45,691 bases of DNA. Source: a virus. Shown here in pieces: positions 7,415 through 16,624 of the stretch. The notes under the pieces were generated by a model. It was not told where the DNA came from. It did not search any database and saw nothing but the letters and a program-made list of their open reading frames with translations. Location of the stretch: the IMG/VR virus record IMGVR_UViG_3300046474_000237, positions 71,469-117,159 of that record, one strand, 5' to 3'. The first letter of the stretch is position 1. Each line of letters opens with the position of its first letter. A program made the translations under genes and the position numbers.

Positions 7415-8455
7415 TTAATTACCGACTGCAAATACAAAGTAAGAAGTAGCAGTACTTCCGCTAGTCGGGTTACCTACTGTACAGTTAGTAGTTGATTTAT
7501 TAAAAACTTCAGGAGTAGCGTAGTTTCCAGCTGCTCCAAAAGCGGTGGCAACTACTCCAATACACTGAGTTGGAAACGAAATAGGAAAACTTACAACCGC
7601 AGTACTGTTAAATGCTACCGCTGTGCTATAGTTCCATTGCATTATCAATCCGCTAGGCAGTTTCTGAAAACCTGATGTTGCAAAGCTTGGCGCAAATTGT
7701 GCAGATAATCCAATCTGAGCTGATCCGCCTATTAAATACCACTGATTAGTACCCATGTATACAAAAATTGCTGAATCACCAGCATTCAAAACTACAGAAG
7801 TAGTATTATTTGAAAAATTTGTAGAAATAACATCTGAACCCTGTCTTTGAATAGTATTAGGTCCACCGCCACTAACGAACTCTACTCTAGTACCAATAAC
7901 CACAGTTGACGCTAGTGGCAAAGTTACCGTTATGTTATTGCCTTGAATATTACAAATTGCACCTGCAACTTGAGCTGCTGTTAAAGTTGTAGTAGAAGAA
8001 ATGCCAAAATTCGTGGAGTGTTGCACACCGAACTGTCTAACCCAACTAGTGCTTGCATTTCTAATCGTATTATCGAACTGAGGTGCAGTCGTAGTACGTG
8101 AAGCGCTTTCCAATGCAACAATCCAAGACGTGACCATGTTTTGAACAAGGAAACGTTCACCGGGCAGAATTGAAATTGAAGAGAAGCTTGAACCAAGCAG
8201 GAGGATAGAGTCTGATCCTGCAGCATTAATAGTGCATAGAGCAGAGCTATTATTGTAAATGCTGTATGACCTAGACGGGAAATTAACACCATCTAGTACA
8301 GGAAGAGTGATTGTGTAACCACCAGCTCCAGTAATCATGAATTGCTTGTCATACGTTAGCGCACCGACTCCAAGAGTCGTATTGCCTACGATTGTGACTA
8401 CGGCTTGCTGATTAGGAAGCTGGGTTGGGTATAGCGGAGTACCAAAATAGCTCAT
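7415..8455 (-). CDS. Tail fibre protein, paralogue with LPSG tip
   Basis: 346 residues. The N-terminus contains two adjacent repeats of the pattern seen once in the 6643 gene (an ITLPVLDG-type strand, then a GDSAIFV or GERFLVQ strand). The tip begins GFQKLPSGLIMQWNYS and ends with a beta segment, YFVFAVGN. Shared repeats and tip indicate duplication within the fibre locus. It is expected to bind a host surface receptor. Confidence 0.7.
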   Translation of the reverse strand: MSYFGTPLYPTQLPNQQAVVTIVGNTTLGVGALTYDKQFMITGAGGYTITLPVLDGVNFPSRSYSIYNNSSALCTINAAGSDSILLLGSSFSSISILPGERFLVQNMVTSWIVALESASRTTTAPQFDNTIRNASTSWVRQFGVQHSTNFGISSTTTLTAAQVAGAICNIQGNNITVTLPLASTVVIGTRVEFVSGGGPNTIQRQGSDVISTNFSNNTTSVVLNAGDSAIFVYMGTNQWYLIGGSAQIGLSAQFAPSFATSGFQKLPSGLIMQWNYSTAVAFNSTAVVSFPISFPTQCIGVVATAFGAAGNYATPEVFNKSTTNCTVGNPTSGSTATSYFVFAVGN

Positions 8456-8484
8456 AGTTTATAGTTTCTAAAAACTACGAGCAA

Positions 8485-8871
8485 TCATTGTGTACTCGTA
8501 GTTGAATGTTCTTTCTCAATGAATTTTAATACTTTCTCTTGGGTTAGACTTGTGCCAGACCCAACTATGTTAAACAGATAATATGCAGCGCCCCAAATCA
8601 TGAACACTAGAACAGATAGGTTCAGGAGTAATTCACTGGGCTTGACTATTTTATTATCCAGCAGCACCAAGCAATAAGCGTTGCTAAATGCTGAGATCGA
8701 AAGAAGTATTAGAATATAGCGAAGAGATGTGAACCACTTATTCTTGATGTTTTTCTTCTTAATTACAAACGCAAAAAAGAAACCACAAAAACCCATCCCT
8801 ACCGAGATTAGTAGGTTCAGAACAAGCGGTACATTTACTGTAGACAGCAGACTTAAAAGAGTTGAGATCAT
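8485..8871 (-). CDS. Small membrane protein, four hydrophobic segments
   Basis: 128 residues with hydrophobic stretches near residues 12-36, 47-70, 78-98 and a shorter one, separated by a basic KKKNIKNKW loop. The C-terminus is charged and Ser/Thr-rich. It overlaps the stop of the next membrane protein gene by four bases (ATGA), so the two are translated together. No family is recognised. A lysis-control or superinfection role is possible but unsupported. Confidence 0.6.
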   Translation of the reverse strand: MISTLLSLLSTVNVPLVLNLLISVGMGFCGFFFAFVIKKKNIKNKWFTSLRYILILLSISAFSNAYCLVLLDNKIVKPSELLLNLSVLVFMIWGAAYYLFNIVGSGTSLTQEKVLKFIEKEHSTTSTQ

Positions 8872-9317
8872 TTGTTTTCCTCAAATGGCCCACCTTGATA
8901 TTGAGAAGGTGTAGACCGGCGATCTTCAATGACTATCGTTTCTTGAATGACAGGCTTCTCGTCTTCACGAGGACCGATTACTCTTTGAACAATCTGGTCA
9001 ACTGCTTCTTCGCCTCTCCGGTCAATCCATTTGAGAACTGCTCTAATTACGTAGACACCAACCGCGCCTAATGCCCAAGAGAGAGCTACTACACCCTCTG
9101 TTGAATGTACATTGGCGTTATCAGCGATCCAAGGACCCATGAAAATAGCGAAAGAAGATCCCACTATTGCCATGAATAGAGCATTCTTGAAACTAGTCTT
9201 GTTTTGATCACTTAATGCAAGAATAGGAACGACAGAGCCAGATACACCCGCAAGGATGGACCATGCTTTAGCAACAGTAAAGATTGCCCCGGCAGATGTA
9301 GTGACTGGCTCGGCCAT
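8868..9317 (-). CDS. Holin-like membrane protein
   Basis: 149 residues with three hydrophobic segments (about 16-36, 46-66, 78-98) and a highly charged C-terminal tail (WIDRRGEEAVDQIVQRV). Topology resembles three-span phage holins. The true lysis cassette lies 3 kb downstream with its own two-span holin candidate, so this could be a second holin, an antiholin or an unrelated membrane protein. It is coupled to the membrane protein gene at 8485. Confidence 0.55.
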   Translation of the reverse strand: MAEPVTTSAGAIFTVAKAWSILAGVSGSVVPILALSDQNKTSFKNALFMAIVGSSFAIFMGPWIADNANVHSTEGVVALSWALGAVGVYVIRAVLKWIDRRGEEAVDQIVQRVIGPREDEKPVIQETIVIEDRRSTPSQYQGGPFEENK

Positions 9318-9342
9318 GAAATATTCCCCTATTAATTTAGTA

Positions 9343-9855
9343 TTATGTCGAAGCTAGTACTTCGAATTTCTTTGCATTTTGTAACTGATCTGTAACAGCG
9401 CCTGGCCAAGGAATAGATGGTAACCCTACTGGGGTCCATCCACATAGTTTATATATGGTAGCTGATAGTGCGCTGCATACTAAGTCGGATCCATCCGATT
9501 GTGGAAGAGGAATACCGAACACTTTGTAACCAAAGATACGAGCCAGATCAACGAATCCATAAGGAATTCTAGAGCCAAGCTCAGACCAGATTACTGCCTC
9601 ACACTTGTCGCGGTCAACTGGACACTCGAAAACGTCAAAGTCGTAGTCCGCTTCTTGTGAAAGGGGAACGACGTTGCAGCCTCCAGCGTTTGTCTGAGCC
9701 AACAGCAAACGACCACCCGCCCAAATTGCAATGCCCGTATGGGTGTACGGACTATTCGTTACAATTCGAGTCGCAATGGGCAAGAATCCAGTTTTCTTCT
9801 TTACAGCTATCAGATCACCGGTCTTGATAGAATTGCGAACATCATCATACTTCAT
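9343..9855 (-). CDS. Permuted NlpC/P60-like (YiiX-type) hydrolase
   Basis: 170 residues. The N-terminal GDLIAV strand and SPYTHTGIAIW (His39) come before DLVCSALSATIYKLCG (Cys127). The His-before-Cys order is that of the circularly permuted papain-like YiiX/YebB group of NlpC/P60 enzymes. Members hydrolyse peptide or amide/ester bonds. In a phage tail locus a cell-wall or membrane-lipid substrate is plausible but not shown. It sits beside the fibre chaperone gene. Confidence 0.75.
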   Translation of the reverse strand: MKYDDVRNSIKTGDLIAVKKKTGFLPIATRIVTNSPYTHTGIAIWAGGRLLLAQTNAGGCNVVPLSQEADYDFDVFECPVDRDKCEAVIWSELGSRIPYGFVDLARIFGYKVFGIPLPQSDGSDLVCSALSATIYKLCGWTPVGLPSIPWPGAVTDQLQNAKKFEVLAST

Positions 9856-9868
9856 TTAAAACTCCGGG

Positions 9869-10465
9869 TTATTCGACCGAAGCTGAGCCTGCTTGTGCTT
9901 CAATTTGTGCAAACGCGGCTTGGGCCGTGCTTACAGCTGAGTTAACAGCATCTACCGTAGTTGCTGCACTCACTGCAACCTTTGCTGTACGACGTGCGGT
10001 TTCAATTGCTGCTGCAAGATTGCACCATAGGTCATACTGGGCGAGAATGTCGTCGCATGCGTCTTTAGCAGCCTTGTCAGTAGCATCAGCTTCGGCTTGT
10101 ACCAGACCTGGAACTGTGCCAGTGTAGTTAGCTGCCTTGAAAGCAGCAGCTTGGTTTTGCTTTAGCAGATATGTAGCTACCTGACCTGAGTTAGCTGTGA
10201 TGAATTTTCCACGAAGCACTTCAGCAGCGTCATCAAGCTGTACAAGAGAAGCCGCTTGAAGATCTGCAAGTGGCATTGCAGGCGGATCAATAAGAATAGG
10301 ATGACCACTATCGTCTGCTGAGATTAATTTACCAGCTGATTGACCTGTGAGAAGAGCTTGGTGCAGTACATCTGTGATAGCTACTGCGTCTTGAGGAATT
10401 TGTGCAGCTGTGTGGATTGTGTCATCGTAGAATCCACCAGTTGATTTTGCATAAAAAAGTGCCAT
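9869..10465 (-). CDS. Tail fibre assembly chaperone
   Basis: 198 residues. The N-terminus FYAKSTGGFYDDTIH, then IPQDAVAITDVLHQALLTGQ and GHPILIDPP, is the classic pattern of tail fibre assembly proteins (Caudo_TAP / DUF4376 type). The C-terminal half is Ala-rich and helical. It would help fold or trimerise the fibre encoded just upstream (10503). Its position directly after that fibre gene supports the call. Confidence 0.8.
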   Translation of the reverse strand: MALFYAKSTGGFYDDTIHTAAQIPQDAVAITDVLHQALLTGQSAGKLISADDSGHPILIDPPAMPLADLQAASLVQLDDAAEVLRGKFITANSGQVATYLLKQNQAAAFKAANYTGTVPGLVQAEADATDKAAKDACDDILAQYDLWCNLAAAIETARRTAKVAVSAATTVDAVNSAVSTAQAAFAQIEAQAGSASVE

Positions 10466-10502
10466 TTGTTTGCCTTTGTTAATTACTATGTGATTTTAAT
10501 AC

Positions 10503-11756
10503 TTACCAACCAATTGCCATCCAGGAATATTGACCAGATAGAGTAGAGTTATTTCTTAATGTAAATGTAGCGTTATTAATTGCTTGCCAACCACCACTGA
10601 AAGGAACCGTACCATTGGCTGGAGATTGAGGAGTAATCATAACCTGAAGTAGACCGTTTGGCATAGCTACTGGTAATGTTACAGTTACGCTTGTACCTGT
10701 TGTTACAGTAGCTGTAGCACCCCACTGCATTAGAAATCCGCTTGGAAGTCTTTGAAGACCATTTGCAAGAAGGGATCCGGAAGCTCCTCCACCTACAAGA
10801 TTCCAGCTTCCGCCATCTGAAATACATTCTACTGACACTCCTGATTGAAGTACAAAAGTAGTTGAACCCCCAGCTGCCGCCCAAGGCTGAGAAAAATTTG
10901 ATGTTGAAGAAAGTGTTACCGGGAATAGCGACGGATTAGTTATCAAATATGAAACACCTGATACCGGGGCGAAAGCATTAATGTTAGGGAGCGTTAAGGT
11001 AATAGGACCTGTCGCTCCAAACGAAGAAATTAAACTACCGACTTGTGCAGTTGTCAAAGTCTGAGTTGTATTTGCGTTAACTACACCTGATCTATTCCCC
11101 AATGCTCTTTGAACGAAAAAGGCATTTACATTTTGATTATTATTTAAAAACTGGGCGGGAGCAGTGCTAGTAACAGCCCCATCGATAAGTACAAGCTTAT
11201 CTAATGTCTGGTTGTATCTAAGTGTAAGTTCCGAACCAGCTACCCAGTCGTTTCCAAACAATGCAACTGCAGCGCTATTGAAAACAATAGTCTTTGCAGG
11301 AAGGCCATTAATAGCAATAGTAGGCGTAGTAGAAGCATTGGCCGCAACTGCACGGACCTTGATATCCATACCATCTAAGAATGCTGCAAAAGTAGGAACT
11401 GTAGTTACGACTTGAGCGTTGCCAGTACCAGTAGCAACACCATAGAAGTTACTAGCAAGGTTATCTACTTGCTGTTTTGTGTAAATGTTTGATACTTGTA
11501 CTTGTGAACGTGAGATAACTTCTACAATGTCACCGTTAGCGAATGCGCCTGAAGCAAGTACAATGTTCGCACCGTCAGTGCCGGTAAACTCAGAAAAAGG
11601 GTCGAGTTTAGCCCCGTTATAAAAAACGTCAACGTTGCCCGGAGAATACGGAGCTGAAAATGTAGTTTGACCTGCAGTTGCAGTAAGCCGAGTGCGAAGC
11701 TCTTGCTCTCTGTAATCTGCTGGAGGTACGCCGTAATATTCTAAATCGACTGCCAT
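10503..11756 (-). CDS. Main tail fibre protein
   Basis: 417 residues. The N-terminal domain (RTRLTATAGQTTFSAPYSPG, then VDVFYNGAKLDPFSEFTGTD) is a common phage tail-fibre attachment module. NIYTKQQVDNLASNFYG marks the following linker. The central region is beta-rich. The C-terminal tip begins LQRLPSGFLMQWGATATV and ends SWMAIGW, as in gp53-like tips. The chaperone gene follows. It is predicted to be the primary receptor-binding fibre. Confidence 0.8.
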   Translation of the reverse strand: MAVDLEYYGVPPADYREQELRTRLTATAGQTTFSAPYSPGNVDVFYNGAKLDPFSEFTGTDGANIVLASGAFANGDIVEVISRSQVQVSNIYTKQQVDNLASNFYGVATGTGNAQVVTTVPTFAAFLDGMDIKVRAVAANASTTPTIAINGLPAKTIVFNSAAVALFGNDWVAGSELTLRYNQTLDKLVLIDGAVTSTAPAQFLNNNQNVNAFFVQRALGNRSGVVNANTTQTLTTAQVGSLISSFGATGPITLTLPNINAFAPVSGVSYLITNPSLFPVTLSSTSNFSQPWAAAGGSTTFVLQSGVSVECISDGGSWNLVGGGASGSLLANGLQRLPSGFLMQWGATATVTTGTSVTVTLPVAMPNGLLQVMITPQSPANGTVPFSGGWQAINNATFTLRNNSTLSGQYSWMAIGW

Positions 11757-11764
11757 TATTTACC

Positions 11765-12094
11765 TTATGAAAGTTCTAGTACGCTAAGACTTACTCCGAT
11801 CATCGCCGCTGTGTCAGCAGTAGCGTATAGAGATTCGCCTGTGTTCAATACGATTTTAGGTGCCTTTGAAGCACTGCCGTAAGGAACAGGGATACTATTA
11901 AGTTCACTGTTATAAGTTGTACCATCAAACTTTTCAAGAGTTAGAAAGTGCATCAGTTTGTTAGTATTGTCTAGGTTAGGAAACGATCCACTGAAGACAA
12001 TACCAGTTGTACCAGCTGGAACTGGACCATAGATAAGAGTACGTGAAGTGCCTACCGTAAGTCCGTTTGTTGAGTGTTTAAAATTCTGTGCCAT
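11765..12094 (-). CDS. Small virion-type protein of unknown function
   Basis: 109 residues, beta-rich, with SRTLIYGPVPAGTTGIVFSG and APKIVLNTGESLYATADTAA. The latter resembles strands found in head decoration or fibre-linked proteins. Eight bases separate it from the main fibre gene. No family is recognised. Confidence 0.6.
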   Translation of the reverse strand: MAQNFKHSTNGLTVGTSRTLIYGPVPAGTTGIVFSGSFPNLDNTNKLMHFLTLEKFDGTTYNSELNSIPVPYGSASKAPKIVLNTGESLYATADTAAMIGVSLSVLELS

Positions 12095-12098
12095 TTAA

Positions 12099-12875
12099 TT
12101 AAGAACCAAGAAGAATTGCGTAAATCAGACCGTTGTTTGCAGCTATGTTAAGCGCATTCAAGTTAGAAACTTCGCTTTGATAGACTTGGTAGCTATCAGA
12201 TGCAGCCGGTGCAAAAGGTAAAGCCGTGGACCAGTTAACAGTGTTGCCTGTAATCGAAGTAATCGCTCTTACTAAACCTTTGTTTTGTCCCGTCAGGAAC
12301 TGGATAATATACTTACCTGCAAATGGCAGGGGAAGAATCGTTGAAGCATTAGTAATCGAAACAGAAATCGTAGTTCCAACTCCAGCTAGCGTGCCTGAAG
12401 TAATAGAAGTAGGATAATTGGTAAAGCTCCATACACCACTTGTAACATTGGTGTATGCAAGAATAGGGTTACCACCGTCATCGGTGGTTTCTGTAACGTA
12501 GCTGTTAGCATCAGAGCCAGCAGGAGATGACAGAGCATCTAGGCTGGCGATTGGAGCTACGCGGTCTTGGAGACGGGCAAATGATTCGTAGGTTGTAGCA
12601 GTAGCACGGTTCTCAATACGAGTACCAGCTTGATACGTACCTGCAACGCCTTCGAATCCACGGATACAGTTGATAAAGCTATTACCACTAACACCGCCTA
12701 CGAAGATTACTTCTTGAGTTGAACCGGTATCAATCGTCGCTAAGAAGAATTGACCAGCAGCAGGCTGAGGAAACGTAGAAGCGTTAGCTACTTGAATTGT
12801 TGTGTCGCCAGGCTGAACCGAAGACGCAAGAGTTGTCTTCGCATTGTTGGCATATAGTCTTGTACTTTTGGTCAT
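12099..12875 (-). CDS. Putative tail/baseplate-fibre connector
   Basis: 258 residues. The N-terminal half (NNAKTTLASSVQPGDTTIQV, ANASTFPQP, EVIFVGGVSGNSFINCIRG) is a repeated beta module seen in phage tail proteins that carry fibres. The C-terminal third is Ser/Thr/Ile-rich and ends in a short helical stretch. It lies between the fibre and baseplate genes. A connector role is inferred from position. Confidence 0.55.
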   Translation of the reverse strand: MTKSTRLYANNAKTTLASSVQPGDTTIQVANASTFPQPAAGQFFLATIDTGSTQEVIFVGGVSGNSFINCIRGFEGVAGTYQAGTRIENRATATTYESFARLQDRVAPIASLDALSSPAGSDANSYVTETTDDGGNPILAYTNVTSGVWSFTNYPTSITSGTLAGVGTTISVSITNASTILPLPFAGKYIIQFLTGQNKGLVRAITSITGNTVNWSTALPFAPAASDSYQVYQSEVSNLNALNIAANNGLIYAILLGS

Positions 12876-12877
12876 AT

Positions 12878-13249
12878 TTAAGCGATAGTAATAACTTGGG
12901 TGTTGCTAGCAGCCAGCTTTAGAGCGGCGCTTAGGTTTGTTACGCCTTGTGTAATCGCTGCGATAACAGATGCAGAATTCTCGGTGACGTCAAGTGTAAT
13001 TTTAGCCTGATTAGATCTAACGAATGCATTTCCGAATTTAGGGATAGCGGTTCCTGAGAAGATCTGAAAACGTGTCAATTCCTCTGTATTAGCTACGCCA
13101 TAGTAATCTCCTAGAGAGGTAGTACCGGTGTTTTTATAGAGGAAAATATTTTGTGGCAAAAAGCTACCATCTAGAATTAGGGCAGTGATTGTAACCTTGT
13201 CGGCTTCTAGTTGAGTAGTGATTTGCAGTTGTGATGGTTGGGCGGGCAT
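12878..13249 (-). CDS. Small virion-type protein
   Basis: 123 residues. The N-terminal region has beta-strand character with LPQNIFLYKNTGTTSLGDYY, and the C-terminal region is an Ala/Asn-rich amphipathic helix pattern. It is separated by two bases from the connector gene and immediately precedes the HNH insertion. No family is recognised. Confidence 0.55.
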   Translation of the reverse strand: MPAQPSQLQITTQLEADKVTITALILDGSFLPQNIFLYKNTGTTSLGDYYGVANTEELTRFQIFSGTAIPKFGNAFVRSNQAKITLDVTENSASVIAAITQGVTNLSAALKLAASNTQVITIA

Positions 13250-13266
13250 GTTAGAATGTCTTTATC

Positions 13267-13914
13267 ATGAATTATTCACGTATATACAGTAATCTTATTT
13301 TAAGAGCCCAGGTTAGAACTTTAGCCGAAGACGTCTACACAGAGAGCCATCACATTGTACCGAAATGCATTGGCGGAGATGATTCTAAGTCTAATTTAGT
13401 CGAACTTACGCCTGAAGAACACTTTTTAGCACATCAACTACTAACGAAAATACATCCAAATGAATATGGGCTAATCAAAGCAGCGAATATGATGACCGTA
13501 GTTGGTAACGGTCAAAAACGAAACACTAATAAACTGTTCGGATGGCTGAGAAGAAAACATTCAGAGGCGTGTAAAAATATGCCTCAAGAGCAGAGAGATA
13601 AAATAGCTGAATCGCTACGAGGTAGAGTACAAACAGAGGAACATGTTAAAAACATGATATCTGGCAGAGCAGGATATAGACACTCCCAAGAAACTATAGA
13701 AAAAATTAAAGCGTCTAATAAAGGACTCAAGCGATCAGAAGAAGCGAAGAAAAATATAGCAGCTTCTAAAGTCGGCAGACCTTCTCATAGAAAAGGTACT
13801 AAACATTCAGAGGAGTCTAAACTTAAAATGTCTTTAGCAAAGACTGGTAAAAAATACGGCCCCAGAGGGCCGTATAAAAAGAAAGTTACAAGCACTTCCG
13901 TTCAAGACATCTGA
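13267..13914 (+). CDS. HNH homing endonuclease with NUMOD3-like repeats
   Basis: A free-standing site-specific endonuclease of 215 residues on the strand opposite the late block. The HNH core is TESHHIVPKCIGGDDSKSNL followed by EHFLAH (His28/His29, Asn43, His52). The C-terminal half holds repeated basic helices of the type HSQETIEKIKASNKG and HSEESKLKMSLAKTG, which are DNA-binding NUMOD3 repeats. Its 3' end overlaps the tail gene at 13902 by 13 bases. Being antisense and free-standing, it is a mobile element whose target is probably in the homologous phage locus lacking it. Confidence 0.88.
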   Translation: MNYSRIYSNLILRAQVRTLAEDVYTESHHIVPKCIGGDDSKSNLVELTPEEHFLAHQLLTKIHPNEYGLIKAANMMTVVGNGQKRNTNKLFGWLRRKHSEACKNMPQEQRDKIAESLRGRVQTEEHVKNMISGRAGYRHSQETIEKIKASNKGLKRSEEAKKNIAASKVGRPSHRKGTKHSEESKLKMSLAKTGKKYGPRGPYKKKVTSTSVQDI

Positions 13915-14414
13915 ATTGTCCATTCATAGTGCACACTGAATTCTGCCGTTTTAGGAATTCCCGGAAAAACTTTAATATTGAACATCGTACCGGAGGTTTT
14001 ATATAATGCAGCCTCTGTTATAAGAGCCCCGTTTGCAGTACCTTGGTCAACGTCAGCAATAAACGTTACAGAAGGAGCTGCATTATTAATGGTAAATGAA
14101 GTCGGTACGCTAAGAAGAGGCGTAAACAAAGAAGTCATTGCCTGACTAATCGGCTTTGGAAAAAGGCCCTGAGGGTCGATACATCCACCTGTTCCAATGT
14201 GCAGACTTGTAATAGGATCTGACAGCTGATTAGCCACGTATAGGCTACTCAATAGAACTTGTTTAGCCGTTAGCACGATAAGATTTTTCTTTTCAAAGGC
14301 TAGTTCTTTACGACCGTCTGGATACCATTTCTCTACTCTGAGAACGCCCTCCAGAGGGATAAGGTTTACCATCTTAAGAAGACGTTTTGCAAATCGGTTA
14401 ATAAGATCTTTCAT
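13902..14414 (-). CDS. Tail/baseplate protein of unknown function
   Basis: 170 residues. A basic N-terminal helix (RFAKRLLKMVNLIPLEG) is followed by LRVEKWYPDGRKELAFEKKN and a beta-rich body with SLHIGTGGC. That layout recurs in phage proteins near the baseplate wedge. Three bases separate it from the large wedge gene upstream. Its 3' end overlaps the antisense HNH gene. The function is inferred from position. Confidence 0.6.
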   Translation of the reverse strand: MKDLINRFAKRLLKMVNLIPLEGVLRVEKWYPDGRKELAFEKKNLIVLTAKQVLLSSLYVANQLSDPITSLHIGTGGCIDPQGLFPKPISQAMTSLFTPLLSVPTSFTINNAAPSVTFIADVDQGTANGALITEAALYKTSGTMFNIKVFPGIPKTAEFSVHYEWTIQMS

Positions 14415-14417
14415 GTT

Positions 14418-16622
14418 TTAGCTGAGTTCTTGTGCATGGGTGATCACTGTGCCACCCCTTGTAATCGTCACTGACGAGTTATATTTATCCGAATAAGTGT
14501 TCGGTGATACAGAGTTATTATAACCGGATTCCTCGTTAATCGCAGCTCCGTCGATTTCAGAGCCATCGTTCGGATATACTAGATCTGCTCCACGCAACGT
14601 ATATTGCGGAGTTCCAATTGCTTGGTGTCCACGAGTAAGGGGCATGTCATAAGTAATGACTGCACGGTCCATTTCGTCTACTGGAAAGTATTGAGGAGCA
14701 TCGATTGACTGGTTACCAGTAACCCAGTAAATGCCAACGGTATCTTCCAGAATACGAACACCCATCAAGTAATCGGATAGTGTGATATCAGCAGGCGTAG
14801 GTGCATACTGTGCTTGGAAACCAAGCTCGGGAATAAGTGCGCCAAGATATCCTACGTCAGTTCCACGGAAAAATAGAGTATTAAAAAACGTTACAAGCGG
14901 ATTGATAGTAAATGACGAGCCACTATCGTTAATAGCCGCAACGTTGATTGCCTGACCTGAGTTAGAAGGGTTGAAAATAGTGAAGACCCATTGTCCAGTC
15001 GGAGGTATATCAGTTCCTACAGATAAACATTTAGCAGCAATGTCATACTGCTTGGTGATGTAAATAGGAATTACACGCATACCAGCAGGAATGTCATACC
15101 ACGATACTGCCTTACCATTAGCTACGGTTAGGTCTGCACGACCGCGATTGAATGCAACCTTGTTTCTGCGGATATGTACTTGGTCATGGTCACGTTGGAA
15201 CATCGTTGTAAGCCAGCTAGTTTCCGGTGTAGTATTCTCACGGAACTGAGCTTGTGGGTTGATGAAGCCTGACAGTGAACCACCGTTTACAGTAGTCTGA
15301 GTACCGTTAATAAGCTCATTGGTGCCGAGAATCTTAGTAACCCATTGCGGGACATTGGACCTGATGAACGTAGGGCAACCACGCTTAATAGGGTCGTCAG
15401 TATTATCCCGACGCATTCTTGCAATCGGGTATTGAATTTTTTCACAGCGACTTGGATCTAGACGATATGTGCTTAGATCATCAGTAAGCGTAAGCTCTTC
15501 TGTCATCGCAGTAATAGACCAAACGTAAATCGGTTGAGTGTACGTAGGTTTTACTTTGTTGATGATGTCTGATAGTTGCTGGAACGTTTGAATATTTTTG
15601 AACGAGTCTACCTTTACGTTTACAAGGAACGTATGTTTCTTAAGGTAGGTGCGCATTAGATAATCGAAGTGACTGCCTTCCGTAGCGTATCTGTCCTTCT
15701 GGCCATCCGGTAGTTCAGGGATGATTGAAGCTGGGATCTGTAAGTTGATCCACCATTCCCCGTCACTCAGATAATCCTGAATTTCAACCCACTGTGCAAG
15801 CTCTTGGCCTGTGACGATGCTGTCACCGGGAGCAACCGTAGGCTCTACTCCGAATGGAATAACGTACTGGTTCTGGTCGGTAATAACGATGAACTGATCT
15901 GTCTCAAGATAGTTACGAACATCTAGGACGGTTTCATCAGCCCGAGCCAGTGGCATACCTAGAACTAGGTTTAGACCCTTACGGACTAAGTCTAAGGTAG
16001 GGCCATTAACGTATACGTAGTACAGGCCATAAACGAAGTTATAGAACGAGTCAGTTGAGTTTTCTGGATCAACACCAATCAAATCTCCGAACATGGTCGA
16101 GATAAGACGTTCATCGATTTCAGCATCAACGAACCACATAGCGTATTGACGTACGCCATTAACATCAGTGTTTGACGAGAAGCCTTTACCAGAAATGTCT
16201 GCGGCGAAACGAACGTTCACTGAACCATCATCAGCAAGTTCAAGACGATAGTCAACGTCTTCCTCAAGAATTACTGTAGGAAGGAACGGACGGTTAGCAA
16301 TGAAACGGCTTGACGTAATCGTCTTGTTAAGCTTGTATGTATTTACTTGACCTTGAACTGCATTTGATGCAGGAAGAATAACTAGCTCAATAGCTGAGCC
16401 AATCGTTTCCTGAATAGTCGTAAGGCTAATTGATGAGGTAAGCTGCAGGAATTGACTGTATGCTTCCGAAGCACCCTCAGTGCCAGCTTCAAGAATAAGG
16501 TTCATACGATCTGTATCCTCGAACAGAACCGTGAAGAAGTCTGATATACCGTAGAGGTACGTCATGTTCGTCAGATTCTGCCCGATATTCAGGCCGTTTT
16601 CAGTGAAGTTAGCACGAGTCAT
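14418..16622 (-). CDS. Large baseplate wedge protein
   Basis: 734 residues. The N-terminal region (NLTNMTYLYGISDFFTVLFE, DTDRMNLILEAG) is helical. Long mixed alpha/beta stretches follow, and a late segment has repeated Tyr/Asp/Gly-rich turns. No single family is certain. It follows the J/gp6-like wedge gene by two bases and precedes the smaller tail gene. In myophages this position usually holds a wedge or tail-fibre-attachment protein (gp7/gpI-like role). Confidence 0.6.
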   Translation of the reverse strand: MTRANFTENGLNIGQNLTNMTYLYGISDFFTVLFEDTDRMNLILEAGTEGASEAYSQFLQLTSSISLTTIQETIGSAIELVILPASNAVQGQVNTYKLNKTITSSRFIANRPFLPTVILEEDVDYRLELADDGSVNVRFAADISGKGFSSNTDVNGVRQYAMWFVDAEIDERLISTMFGDLIGVDPENSTDSFYNFVYGLYYVYVNGPTLDLVRKGLNLVLGMPLARADETVLDVRNYLETDQFIVITDQNQYVIPFGVEPTVAPGDSIVTGQELAQWVEIQDYLSDGEWWINLQIPASIIPELPDGQKDRYATEGSHFDYLMRTYLKKHTFLVNVKVDSFKNIQTFQQLSDIINKVKPTYTQPIYVWSITAMTEELTLTDDLSTYRLDPSRCEKIQYPIARMRRDNTDDPIKRGCPTFIRSNVPQWVTKILGTNELINGTQTTVNGGSLSGFINPQAQFRENTTPETSWLTTMFQRDHDQVHIRRNKVAFNRGRADLTVANGKAVSWYDIPAGMRVIPIYITKQYDIAAKCLSVGTDIPPTGQWVFTIFNPSNSGQAINVAAINDSGSSFTINPLVTFFNTLFFRGTDVGYLGALIPELGFQAQYAPTPADITLSDYLMGVRILEDTVGIYWVTGNQSIDAPQYFPVDEMDRAVITYDMPLTRGHQAIGTPQYTLRGADLVYPNDGSEIDGAAINEESGYNNSVSPNTYSDKYNSSVTITRGGTVITHAQELS

Positions 16623-16624
16623 GT

